A stretch of DNA of 47,596 bases from Verrucomicrobiales bacterium (GTDB lineage: Bacteria > Verrucomicrobiota > Verrucomicrobiia > Verrucomicrobiales > DEV007): assembly GCA_028280355.1 (NCBI GenBank), contig JANQMB010000165.1, positions 1 through 47,596 of the forward strand, given 5' to 3'. Position numbers and translations under genes: made by a program. The notes beneath the pieces are model-generated. The model ran no database searches and was not told the DNA's origin. It worked only from the letters and a program-made list of their open reading frames with translations. Shown piece by piece: positions 29,525 to 37,070 of this stretch. Within the stretch, counting starts at the first letter, position 1, and every line of letters starts with the position of its first letter.

Positions 29525-30865
29525 ATGAGGATCGGATTCATCGCCGTCAGCGGCCTGCGGTTGTGCAAGCCGGAGGTGCTCGAGCTCGGCCTGTCGTTCC
29601 CGGCGGTCGCACGGCGGGCGAGGGAGATCGAGGCGCTGCCCTCGCTCGGCCTGTTGACCCTCGCCGGGATGACGCCGGGGCATATCGACTGCGAATACCT
29701 CGAGGTGCGCGACGTGGAGCTCGACGACCTGCCGACGCGCTTCGACGCCGTGGCGATCTCCTCGCTGAGCGGCACCAACAAGGAGGCCTTCCGGCTCTGC
29801 GACCGCTTCCGCGAGCTCGGCGTCCCTACCGTGCTCGGCGGGCTGGGTCCGACCCTGCAGCCGGAGCTCGCCGCCCGGCACGCCGATGCCGTGGTCGTCG
29901 GCGAGGGCGAACCGCTCTGGCCGGCGGTGGTCGCCGACCTCGAGCGGGGGGCGCTGCGGAAGGTCTACGACGCCAAGGCCGGCCCGCCCTTCGACCTGGC
30001 CGACGCGCCGATGCCGCGCTTCGACCTGCTGTCCCCGGACCGATACCCGCGCTTCACCGTGCAATCGCAGCGCGGCTGCCCCCTGTCCTGCGAGTTCTGC
30101 GCCGCGTCGATCCGCCTGGCGCCACAGTTCAAGGTGAAGCCGGTGGAGAAGTTCATCGCCGAGGTGCGGCGGCTCAAGGAGCTATTCAAGAAACCCTTCT
30201 TCGAGTTCGCCGACGACAACACCTTCGTGAACCGCAAGCATGCCAAGGCGCTGATGCGCGCCCTCGCCAAGGAGGACGTCCGCTGGTTCACCGAGACCGA
30301 CCTCGGCGTCGCCGAGGACGACGAGCTCCTCGGGCTCATGCGCGACGCGGGCTGCGCGCAGATCCTGATCGGGTTCGAGAGCCCCCGATACGAGGTCCTC
30401 GACGGGGTCGAGCAGAACTCGAACTGGAAGGCGAACCGCGCCGGGCGATATGTCGAGGCGGTCGAGAAGATCCAGCGCCACGGCATCACCGTGAACGGCT
30501 GCCTGGTGTTCGGCCTCGACGGCGCCGGCCCGGAGCAGTTCAAGGACGCCCTGCGCTTCGCCCGCGACAGCGGCCTCTACGACGTCCAGATCACCTATAT
30601 GACCCCCTTCCCCGGCACCCCGCTGTGGGGGCGGCTCAGCGAACAGGGGCGGCTGCTCAGCGAGGAGGCCACCGAACGCTGCACGCTGTTCGACATCAAC
30701 TTCCAGCCAGACACGATGTCGGTCGACGAGCTGGAGGAGGGCTTCCTCAAACTCGCCGGCGCCCTGTACCACCCGCGCTTCGTCGCCGAGCGCACGCGGC
30801 GCTTCAAACGCCACCTGCGCGGCCGGGTGAGGGAGGAGCGGCGCATGCGGAGCGCCGGGAGCTGA
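29525..30865 (+). CDS. B12-binding-domain-type radical SAM protein
   Basis: The 446-residue protein has an N-terminal Rossmann-like region (residues 1-150) of the cobalamin-binding type, with GVPTVLGGLGPTLQPE and DAVVVGEGEPLWP. The radical SAM core contains the [4Fe-4S] cysteines C185, C189 and C192 in RGCPLSCEFC. FFEFADDNTFVN, ILIGFESP and GCLVFGLDGAGPEQF are typical barrel strands, and YMTPFPGTPLW is the late-core motif of this group. The DxHxxG-type cobalamin ligand is not evident, so B12 binding is uncertain. The basic C-terminus (RRFKRHLRGRVREERR) may contact membrane or RNA. Related enzymes modify hopanoids, lipids, tetrapyrroles or natural products. The substrate is unknown. A strong hairpin follows the stop by 3 nt. 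Confidence 0.85.
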   Translation: MRIGFIAVSGLRLCKPEVLELGLSFPAVARRAREIEALPSLGLLTLAGMTPGHIDCEYLEVRDVELDDLPTRFDAVAISSLSGTNKEAFRLCDRFRELGVPTVLGGLGPTLQPELAARHADAVVVGEGEPLWPAVVADLERGALRKVYDAKAGPPFDLADAPMPRFDLLSPDRYPRFTVQSQRGCPLSCEFCAASIRLAPQFKVKPVEKFIAEVRRLKELFKKPFFEFADDNTFVNRKHAKALMRALAKEDVRWFTETDLGVAEDDELLGLMRDAGCAQILIGFESPRYEVLDGVEQNSNWKANRAGRYVEAVEKIQRHGITVNGCLVFGLDGAGPEQFKDALRFARDSGLYDVQITYMTPFPGTPLWGRLSEQGRLLSEEATERCTLFDINFQPDTMSVDELEEGFLKLAGALYHPRFVAERTRRFKRHLRGRVREERRMRSAGS

Positions 30866-30868
30866 GAC

Positions 30869-30888
30869 GCCACCGGCCGGGCGGTGGC
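30869..30888 (+). terminator. Strong GC hairpin directly after the radical SAM gene
   Basis: GCCACCG (30869-30875) and CGGTGGC (30882-30888) form a perfect 7-bp stem with a 6-nt loop starting 3 nt after the stop codon. There is no T-run after it (CGAAACCCC follows), so it may protect the mRNA end or pause polymerase instead of terminating alone. Confidence 0.45.
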
Positions 30889-30943
30889 CGAAACCCCTTG
30901 AGCCACCGCGGACGGCGCCGGATGCTTCCAGACCGTCACGCCG

Positions 30944-31645
30944 ATGCGACCTTCCACGCCCATCGCCTTCCTGTGGGGTTCGAGGCACGCCATCGAAGCA
31001 GCTGCCAGATCGCGATGGACCCTGCCGCTCGGGTTTGTGCTGGTGCTGGCCGCCGGGATCGCCCGCCACTGGGACGACCCAGGCGGGCTATCCTCCACGC
31101 GGTGGATCTCTGGCCCGCTGTTGGTCTCGGCGTTCTCCGCAGCTTTCATGTACGTCTTTTCGGTCGAGCCGGTCCTCAAGCTCTCCAGGGCGACCGGCAG
31201 AAACCTGCGGGGCGGCTACCTCCTGCTGCTCGGGCTGTTCTGGATGACCGGCCCCTGCGCATGGGTCTACGCGATCCCCGTCGAACGTTGGAACGACCCG
31301 CTCGGGGCGGCGAAGTGGAACATGACGATGCTCGGGGCGGTGGCGGTCTGGAGGGTGCTCCTGGTCGCCCGCAGCTGCGCCGTGCTCACCCGCCGCGGCT
31401 TCGGTGTCTGCCTGCTTGCGGTGCTGTGGCCGGCGGCTGCCGAGTTCGGCACGGCGAGCCTCCTACTGGGGGCCGACCTGTCCATCTCCGCGGCCATGGG
31501 CGGTGTCCGCGACGTGCCGCCCGAGGACGAGTTCATGCTGAAGGTGCACGACCTGGGCACCGCCGGCGGTTTCCTGCTCGCCCTCGCCGCCGGGCTGACC
31601 CTCCTGGTCCTCTGCCGGCTGCGCGGCGACCCCGCCGACCCGTAG
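30944..31645 (+). CDS. Polytopic membrane protein of unknown function
   Basis: The 233-residue protein starts MRPSTPIAFLWGSRHAIEAAA at an ATG at 30944. It has about five or six predicted membrane helices (LPLGFVLVLAAGIA, ISGPLLVSAFSAAFMYVFS, YLLLLGLFWMTGPCAWVYAI, MTMLGAVAVWRVLLVA, GFLLALAAGLTLLVLC) and an acidic loop (VRDVPPEDEFMLKVHD) before the last. I do not recognise the family. Similar membrane proteins occur in planctomycete and verrucomicrobial genomes, but I cannot name one. It is convergent with the imelysin-type gene, with only 12 bp between the two stops. Confidence 0.72.
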   Translation: MRPSTPIAFLWGSRHAIEAAARSRWTLPLGFVLVLAAGIARHWDDPGGLSSTRWISGPLLVSAFSAAFMYVFSVEPVLKLSRATGRNLRGGYLLLLGLFWMTGPCAWVYAIPVERWNDPLGAAKWNMTMLGAVAVWRVLLVARSCAVLTRRGFGVCLLAVLWPAAAEFGTASLLLGADLSISAAMGGVRDVPPEDEFMLKVHDLGTAGGFLLALAAGLTLLVLCRLRGDPADP

Positions 31646-31657
31646 GTGGACGCGATC

Positions 31658-32896
31658 CTATTCCGGCATCGGGATCTCCAACTCCGCCGCGAGGCCGGAG
31701 ATCTCGGCGGAGAGCGTGGCGAGGGCGTCTATCAGAGCCTTGATCTCGACGCGGCCCGGTGCGGTGTCCTCGCCGAGCACCTCCTGGTCGAAGGGGGCGC
31801 CGATCTTGCGCGCGGCGCCGATCGCCGCGTTGGGCGCGGCGCGCAAGGTCTTTCCACGCTCCTCCGACACCTCGTCGGCGAGACCCGCCATCCCGACGCC
31901 GAGCACCCTGACCTTGCCGTCGAGCCCCACGTACGCCCCGGCGACGAGGTTGGCCAGGCCCGCGGTGTTGTGCAGGGCGTCCACGTGTGTCGTGTCGCTG
32001 AAGCGCGACTGCTCCGCCTCGCCGTCCCGCTTCTCGTACGGCGCGCCCAGCCGCCGTGCCGCGAACTCCGCCTGCGCCACCGTCGCCGCGCCGGAGAAGA
32101 TCTTCGCGAGCGCCTGGTCGACGGGCATCTTCTCGAAGCTCGCGCGGTAGTTGTCGGGCTTGCCGGACCGCCATTCCGCCAGCAGGTCGGAGAGGTTGCG
32201 CACCAGCAGGTCGGCGCAGGCGACCAGATAGGCGCCGCGCCGGCCAACGCCGCCCTCCCCGGTGGCGATGTAGTCGGCGTGGGTGCGTTTGCCGCCCGAC
32301 TCCGGATCGTTGTCCTCCCCCCAGAGGAGGAACTCGATCACGTGGAAGCCGGTGGCGCCACCGGCGCCCTCGCCGTTGAGGGCGGCCACTGTCTCCGGGG
32401 TGATCTTCGGCAGGGCCTCGACGTCGTTGACCACGCCGGACGCCCCGTCCGCCCCCACCACATCGATGGAGGCCGCATCGATCGGCCAGCCGTTGATGGC
32501 GCGCTCGAGGCCCTCGATCGAATCGATCGGGCCGCCGGCGAAGCGCAGCGCCTCGGTCTGCAAATAGGGCATGCGCGCCTCCAGCCAGCTGAGCTTCGCG
32601 GCGATGTGGTTCGGCACATCGGGCGCCGCGACGAAGGCCTTGATGTCCTTGCGCAGCTCGATGGCGCGCGCCAGCGCGTCGGCGTATGCGGCCTCGGCGA
32701 TCTCGGCGTAGGACTTCACCACCAGGCGTTTGGCGTCGGCGAGATCCACCGGTTGCGGGGGCTGGACGACCTCCGGGGTGGCCTTCCCCGGCCCGGGGGC
32801 GGCGGGTGACGGGGCAGTGTCTTGACCAGGGGAGGTGGCGGGTGACAGGGTCGCGACGGCGAGACCTAAGGGGCAGAGCTTGTTGAACGGCAGCAT
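31658..32896 (-). CDS. Imelysin-family (EfeO/ICMP-like) exported protein
   Basis: The ATG at 32896 gives 412 residues with a short signal sequence (MLPFNKLCPLGLAVATLSPA) followed by a Pro/Ala-rich linker; a longer open frame upstream would place the signal internally. The imelysin GxHxIEF motif is GFHVIEFLLWG (residues 183-193). Other family traits are the WPIDAASID segment, an HADYI helix after the motif, and a late helical half (HNTAGLANLVAGAYVG). Imelysins are helical-bundle proteins of the periplasm or outer membrane linked to iron uptake; peptidase activity is doubtful. No efeU, efeB or TonB-type gene is adjacent. The divergent neighbour is a DUF1080 lipoprotein. Confidence 0.87.
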   Translation of the reverse strand: MLPFNKLCPLGLAVATLSPATSPGQDTAPSPAAPGPGKATPEVVQPPQPVDLADAKRLVVKSYAEIAEAAYADALARAIELRKDIKAFVAAPDVPNHIAAKLSWLEARMPYLQTEALRFAGGPIDSIEGLERAINGWPIDAASIDVVGADGASGVVNDVEALPKITPETVAALNGEGAGGATGFHVIEFLLWGEDNDPESGGKRTHADYIATGEGGVGRRGAYLVACADLLVRNLSDLLAEWRSGKPDNYRASFEKMPVDQALAKIFSGAATVAQAEFAARRLGAPYEKRDGEAEQSRFSDTTHVDALHNTAGLANLVAGAYVGLDGKVRVLGVGMAGLADEVSEERGKTLRAAPNAAIGAARKIGAPFDQEVLGEDTAPGRVEIKALIDALATLSAEISGLAAELEIPMPE

Positions 32897-33096
32897 GGAC
32901 GGAGGCGTCGGAGTGGTGGATTTCGGGGGAGTGTAGCCAGACTTGGCGCCCGTGCATCCAGGAGTTTCAGAGCCGGTGCGACCGCCTTTGACAAAGCGGG
33001 CAGGACCGGCGGTGTTCCGTATGCCGGACAGGGAACCCGGGGGCGCCAGGCCGTAGCCCCGGCCGGGCCGGCGGAACCCGACAACCCGACCCGCCC

Positions 33097-33774
33097 GTGA
33101 GGACGACACAGCTTGCGACCCTGTCCGCGATGATCTGCTGTGCGGGTTGCGCGGACCGCGCCGCGCCGGACGCCCGGGACCCGGAGAGGTACGCCTGGCG
33201 CGACCTGTTCGATGGCGAGTCGCTCACCGGCTGGCGGCACATCGGCTTCGACGGTGACGGCGGCGCGGCGGAGGTCGCCGACGGCAAGATCGTGTTCGGC
33301 AGGGGCCGGCCGTTCACCGGCCTGACGGTCGCCGACCCCGACTTCGACGCCCCGGCCGAGGAATACGAGGTCGCCGTACGTGCGCGCAAGATCGACGGCC
33401 GCGACTTCTTCTGCGCGCTGACTTTCCCGGTGCCGGAGAAGGGGGCGTGCTGCACCTTCGTCGCCGGCGGCTGGGGTGGCGGCGTGACCGGGCTCTCGAA
33501 CATCGACGGGCTCGACGCCAACCGGAACACCACCCGCGCCGCCCTGCAATACCAGACCGGGCGATGGTACGACCTGCGCGTCGAGGTCCGCCGCGGCCGC
33601 ATCCGCTGCTGGGTCGACCGGCGGCTGGTGGTCAACGCGCTGATCGCTGACAGGCAGATCTCGATGCGGCCAGGCGCGATCGAGGCCTGTCAGCCGCTCG
33701 GGGTCGCCAGCTATGAGACGGCGGCCGAGATCGAGACCATCCGCGTCCGGGCGCTGCCGCCGGAAGACGGCTAG
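33097..33774 (+). CDS. DUF1080 (3-keto-disaccharide hydrolase-like) lipoprotein
   Basis: The 225-residue protein uses a GTG start at 33097. The N-terminus MRTTQLATLSAMICCAGC looks like a lipoprotein signal with the lipid-bearing Cys at position 18, although the residue at -3 is Cys and not Leu. The DUF1080 domain (YAWRDLFDGESLTGWRHIG at the start, GRWYDLRVEVRRGRIRCWVD in the middle, VASYETAAEIETIRVRAL at the end) has the lectin-like beta-jellyroll pattern of 3-keto-glycoside hydrolase-like proteins, which are abundant in Planctomycetota and Verrucomicrobiota. It is probably attached to a membrane and acts on or binds a sugar. It is divergent from the imelysin-type gene across 200 bp. Confidence 0.8.
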   Translation: MRTTQLATLSAMICCAGCADRAAPDARDPERYAWRDLFDGESLTGWRHIGFDGDGGAAEVADGKIVFGRGRPFTGLTVADPDFDAPAEEYEVAVRARKIDGRDFFCALTFPVPEKGACCTFVAGGWGGGVTGLSNIDGLDANRNTTRAALQYQTGRWYDLRVEVRRGRIRCWVDRRLVVNALIADRQISMRPGAIEACQPLGVASYETAAEIETIRVRALPPEDG

Positions 33775-33875
33775 CCGACGCCGTATCTTCTTTCCGGGCA
33801 GCTCCAAACTCTAGGGACCTCACTTCGTGAGCGATCTCAGCAAGCCCTTTTTGGCCGTCGTCTCAAGCCATCTTT

Positions 33876-35063
33876 TCAATACCCTCTCAACGCCTTCTCT
33901 GCAGCGCGTTCTTCCAGTTGTCCAAGAACCACTTCCCGCCAAATCTCGCCCTCGTCACCGATCGATTGAAGATGATCCAACGCCGCCAGAGAATCTCGCT
34001 CCGCCCAACTCTCGAACAGCTTCCGCCCGACCAAGTAACGTTCCCATTCACCCTCCAATCCCCGCATCCAACTGCTCGCCGCTTCAGGGTCGAAAGCTCC
34101 CTTTCTCACCGCTAGCCCGCTGGCGAACTCGATCCGGAACTCCCCTGGTTCGAGCTGCGCATACACATTTTCTGCCACGTCCATCCCATGGGTCAGGACC
34201 GCTTCAGCGAAGGCTCGTCCAGCGCCCCAAAACGGGCTCTCCAGATCGCGAGCCCTCCAATCGATGAAGACCCAAGCCGCGTTCTCCCTCATCCATGCCA
34301 GCGCCAAACCGGGATCATCACGCGCCACCCCGCAGGGCACGGACCTCCTGCCTGCAACCCACTGATGGGACCGTTTCGGTTCCCAACCGGAATCCTCTGC
34401 ACGCCGATACCATCTCTCCATAAGCCGCCAGTCGAGTCCGGAAAAGACTCCGCAAGCCTCCATCTCCTCCCAACGCACCTCGATAGGAACGCCGTGTACA
34501 TCCATCCGCTCGAAAATCCACTCGACCGCCCTCGCTGGGTCGGCGTCTGCGAAGAAATGAAAAATGTGACCAAGCTCCAAGCCGATACTCTGTAGTCCGG
34601 GGTCGAGCCCCTCGTAGAGCGTCAGACCCTGCTCGTGATCCAACTCAAAAATCGCGTCAAATACCGCAGCGATCGCCCAGTAACGGCTATGACCGTCCAG
34701 GGATACCGCCACCGCCAGCGCCTCTTCGGGTTCGCGCCGAGCCCAGGCATCGAACAGTCCAGGCAGAATGCTATAGCTCTCGCCGATCCCGCTGATCCGC
34801 TCCCCATCGTCTTTCGTCGCCAACATTTCGGCGAGGTACTCGGCCTCGCGATAGAAAAAGGGTTCGGGTTTCCACCGTTCGATGCGGCCGATCTCTTCGA
34901 CGGATCTCGTCAGCTTGGCAGGGTCACTTGCGGAATGCACCGCTGTTTCCCAAGTGACCTTCCGGGCACCCGAACTGGCGGAACCAGGGGGAGATCCAAG
35001 CCAATAACCCGCCGACGCCGCGACCATGCCTGACAATACATATGGCCACAGTCCACCCCTCAT
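33876..35063 (-). CDS. Exported/membrane-anchored hypothetical protein, helical-repeat type
   Basis: The 395-residue protein has an N-terminal membrane anchor or signal (MRGGLWPYVLSGMVAASAGYW) and then a mostly helical body with repeated patterns such as WARREPEEALAVAVSLDG, ADADPARAVEWIFERM, ARDDPGLALAWMREN and WAERDSLAALDHLQ. The recurring 'W-x-x-x-D-P-x-x-A-L-x-W' rhythm suggests a helical-hairpin repeat, as seen in a large lineage-specific family in Verrucomicrobiota. The function is unknown. The ATG at 35063 overlaps the stop of the upstream gene by 4 bp, so the two proteins are made together. GC is lower than in the flanks (34 of 60 bases at 34441-34500). Confidence 0.75.
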   Translation of the reverse strand: MRGGLWPYVLSGMVAASAGYWLGSPPGSASSGARKVTWETAVHSASDPAKLTRSVEEIGRIERWKPEPFFYREAEYLAEMLATKDDGERISGIGESYSILPGLFDAWARREPEEALAVAVSLDGHSRYWAIAAVFDAIFELDHEQGLTLYEGLDPGLQSIGLELGHIFHFFADADPARAVEWIFERMDVHGVPIEVRWEEMEACGVFSGLDWRLMERWYRRAEDSGWEPKRSHQWVAGRRSVPCGVARDDPGLALAWMRENAAWVFIDWRARDLESPFWGAGRAFAEAVLTHGMDVAENVYAQLEPGEFRIEFASGLAVRKGAFDPEAASSWMRGLEGEWERYLVGRKLFESWAERDSLAALDHLQSIGDEGEIWREVVLGQLEERAAEKALRGY

Positions 35064-35917
35064 CGCACCTCTCCCTTCCCTTCAACAACATCGAGAACTA
35101 CCCTCAAAACTCGACCCTCTAGATTCCCGGAGGCCCATTCCCGTACGGCTTCGCCATCGGTCCGCGCCCAGGCGTGGCAAGCGGTCACGATGGTCTCTTC
35201 GGGAAGAAGACCGGGCGGGATACTGTCCTTCGCGGTCAGAAGCGATCGTGGTCTATCCCGGGCAACAAGATGAACGAGCGCCCGCCACCCCGATGGGGAC
35301 ATCAGATCTTCTGCGTCGTCAATATGTCGCCGGAGCAATTGTAGGCATTGGGCGGCATCCGCCCTACCCTCGGAAGGCCACCGACTCTCAACCGCCGGCG
35401 CTAGGCGACTTCGCCAATCGAAGCGCTCGGCTGTCGGAAGCGGATCCATCAGATCCCACGCGCGCGGCAGATCTACCTTGGCAAGTGCGCTGAGGGCTGT
35501 CCATTCGAGCCAGTCGGCACGCGGCAGTTCTCCCTCAACTAGGCAGCGAACGAGCCCCGACATGTCCTTCTCGGACCACTTTTTGAGGATCCGCTCGCAC
35601 AACACACCCCCTCCGATCCCATACGGCACTTCGCGTACGGAGGCACGCAGCAAACCCTCCAGCTCGTCGCCCTCCGCCGCCTCCACAAGATCGAGATACC
35701 GCCGATGCTTCTCCCGCCAGTCCAGATCCGGATCGCGCGCGACCGACATCAAGGCCGAACCCTGCCTCCCATCACGATGTGGCAATGCGCTCAGAAACAC
35801 CCTCTCCCGCACAAGCGCAGGGAGCCCGCTGGAGCGCGCTCCGGACAACCTGGCCAACCCGAGGCCAACACAGAACATTGTCGATACGACAGCCCCATGT
35901 ATGAGGATCTGTTTCAC
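35060..35917 (-). CDS. Exported/membrane-anchored hypothetical protein, partner of the next gene
   Basis: The 285-residue protein starts at a GTG at 35917, preceded by AAAGGGGTG as a plausible ribosome-binding site. The N-terminus MKQILIHGAVVSTMFCVGLG is a signal or anchor. The body is helical with segments related to the neighbour's repeats: WLEWTALSALAKVDLPRAWDLMD, WRALVHLVARDRPRSLL and ACHAWARTDGEAVREWASG. It overlaps the downstream gene by 4 bp (ATGA). The two look like diverged members of one lineage-specific family. No catalytic motif is visible. Confidence 0.72.
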   Translation of the reverse strand: MKQILIHGAVVSTMFCVGLGLARLSGARSSGLPALVRERVFLSALPHRDGRQGSALMSVARDPDLDWREKHRRYLDLVEAAEGDELEGLLRASVREVPYGIGGGVLCERILKKWSEKDMSGLVRCLVEGELPRADWLEWTALSALAKVDLPRAWDLMDPLPTAERFDWRSRLAPAVESRWPSEGRADAAQCLQLLRRHIDDAEDLMSPSGWRALVHLVARDRPRSLLTAKDSIPPGLLPEETIVTACHAWARTDGEAVREWASGNLEGRVLRVVLDVVEGKGEVR

Positions 35918-36164
35918 GGTAACACCCCTTTCTTGCAGGACGCCGAGATCTTGGCGGTAGAGACAGGCGATCGCTCAACCCCACCGACGACAACACCCGC
36001 CCCCCCAAACCCGATGGCCAACGTTTCAACAGAACCCAGGAGCGTCATCGTCCGGCAAACTACGCCATCCCCTCCGCTTCGCGATTCCAAACCACGGTGC
36101 TCTTTGTAACACGGGAAGCCCCCCTCCTTTGCACGGCACCCGATGTTGCGTTAGGCTCCACCCC

Positions 36165-37040
36165 ATGGCCGGCCGCACGATCGACGACTTCGGACCCTGG
36201 CGCAAACGGCTCCGCCACATCATCTTCGACCACAACACGCCGGGCTCGAGGGGCTTCGATGTCGTCCTGCTCTGGCTGATCGCCCTCGCCGTGCTGGCGA
36301 CGATGTTGGAGAGCGTCGACGGGATCCGGGAGAGCTACGGCAGGCCGCTGGTGATCGCCGAGTGGGTCTTCACCGCGCTGTTCATGATCGAGTACTTCAT
36401 GCGCCTGACGGTCTCGCTGCGGCCGCTGAAGTACGCCACCAGCTTCTACGGAATCATCGACCTGCTGGCCTGGATCCCGGCCTGGATCGGCCTGCTCCTC
36501 CAGAGCCAGAGCGCGCACTACCTGGCCGTGGTCCGCGTCCTACGGATCCTGCGGATCTTCCGCATCCTCAAGATGATGCCGCTCATCGCCGAGTCCGACA
36601 AGCTGATGCGCGCTCTGCGCGAGAGCCGGCCGAAGATCTTCGTCTTCGTCTTCTTCGTCGTGACGCTCGTCGTCATCCTCGGTTCCGTGATGTACGTCGT
36701 CGAGGGCCCCTACAACGAGAACTTCAGCAGCATCCCGACCAGCGTCTATTGGGCGATCATCACCATTACGACCGTCGGCTTTGGCGACATCACGCCGATC
36801 ACCATCGGCGGCAAGCTGATCACCAGCGTCATGGTGCTCATCGGTTACGCGATCATCGCCGTGCCGACCGGGATCGTGATCGGCTCGATGCGCGAGACGC
36901 TCCGCGAGACGAGGCTCGCCACCAAAGCCGTCAGCGGCCGGGGGTGTCCCGGTTGCGGTCGCGACGGCCACCGCGACACCGCCAGATACTGCTGGCATTG
37001 CGGCGGGGAGCTCGAGGGGACACCGGAGGCAGAGGGGTAG
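36165..37040 (+). CDS. Voltage-sensor-type potassium channel with C-terminal zinc ribbon
   Basis: The ATG at 36165 gives 291 residues; an open stretch 36 bp further upstream is less likely to be used. S1 begins at VVLLWLIALAVLATML (residues 33-48). S4 carries arginines at every third position (R124, R127, R130, R133, then K136 in VVRVLRILRIFRILK). The pore filter TVGFGD is at residues 203-208 between the pore helix YWAIITIT and S6 (TSVMVLIGYAIIAVPTGIVIG). After S6 the protein ends with CPGC (residues 261-264) and CWHC (276-279), a rubredoxin-like zinc ribbon. It is a six-helix K+ channel of the inner membrane. The zinc ribbon in place of an RCK domain is unusual in well-studied channels. Confidence 0.9.
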   Translation: MAGRTIDDFGPWRKRLRHIIFDHNTPGSRGFDVVLLWLIALAVLATMLESVDGIRESYGRPLVIAEWVFTALFMIEYFMRLTVSLRPLKYATSFYGIIDLLAWIPAWIGLLLQSQSAHYLAVVRVLRILRIFRILKMMPLIAESDKLMRALRESRPKIFVFVFFVVTLVVILGSVMYVVEGPYNENFSSIPTSVYWAIITITTVGFGDITPITIGGKLITSVMVLIGYAIIAVPTGIVIGSMRETLRETRLATKAVSGRGCPGCGRDGHRDTARYCWHCGGELEGTPEAEG

Positions 37041-37070
37041 CGAGTTGCCCCGACCGCAGGCGGGCCCGGC

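Noticed and set aside
29563-31743. A 726-codon open frame on the plus strand
   Set aside because: It is a shifted frame of the radical SAM gene and the next membrane-protein gene, with Arg/Ala/Gly-rich composition.
31646-32809. A 387-codon open frame on the plus strand
   Set aside because: It is antisense to the imelysin-family gene and has no domain signature.
33819-33831. CTCACTTCGTGAG hairpin after the DUF1080 gene as a terminator
   Set aside because: The stem is only 5 bp with a 3-nt loop, and the T-run is about 15 nt away, too far for an intrinsic terminator.
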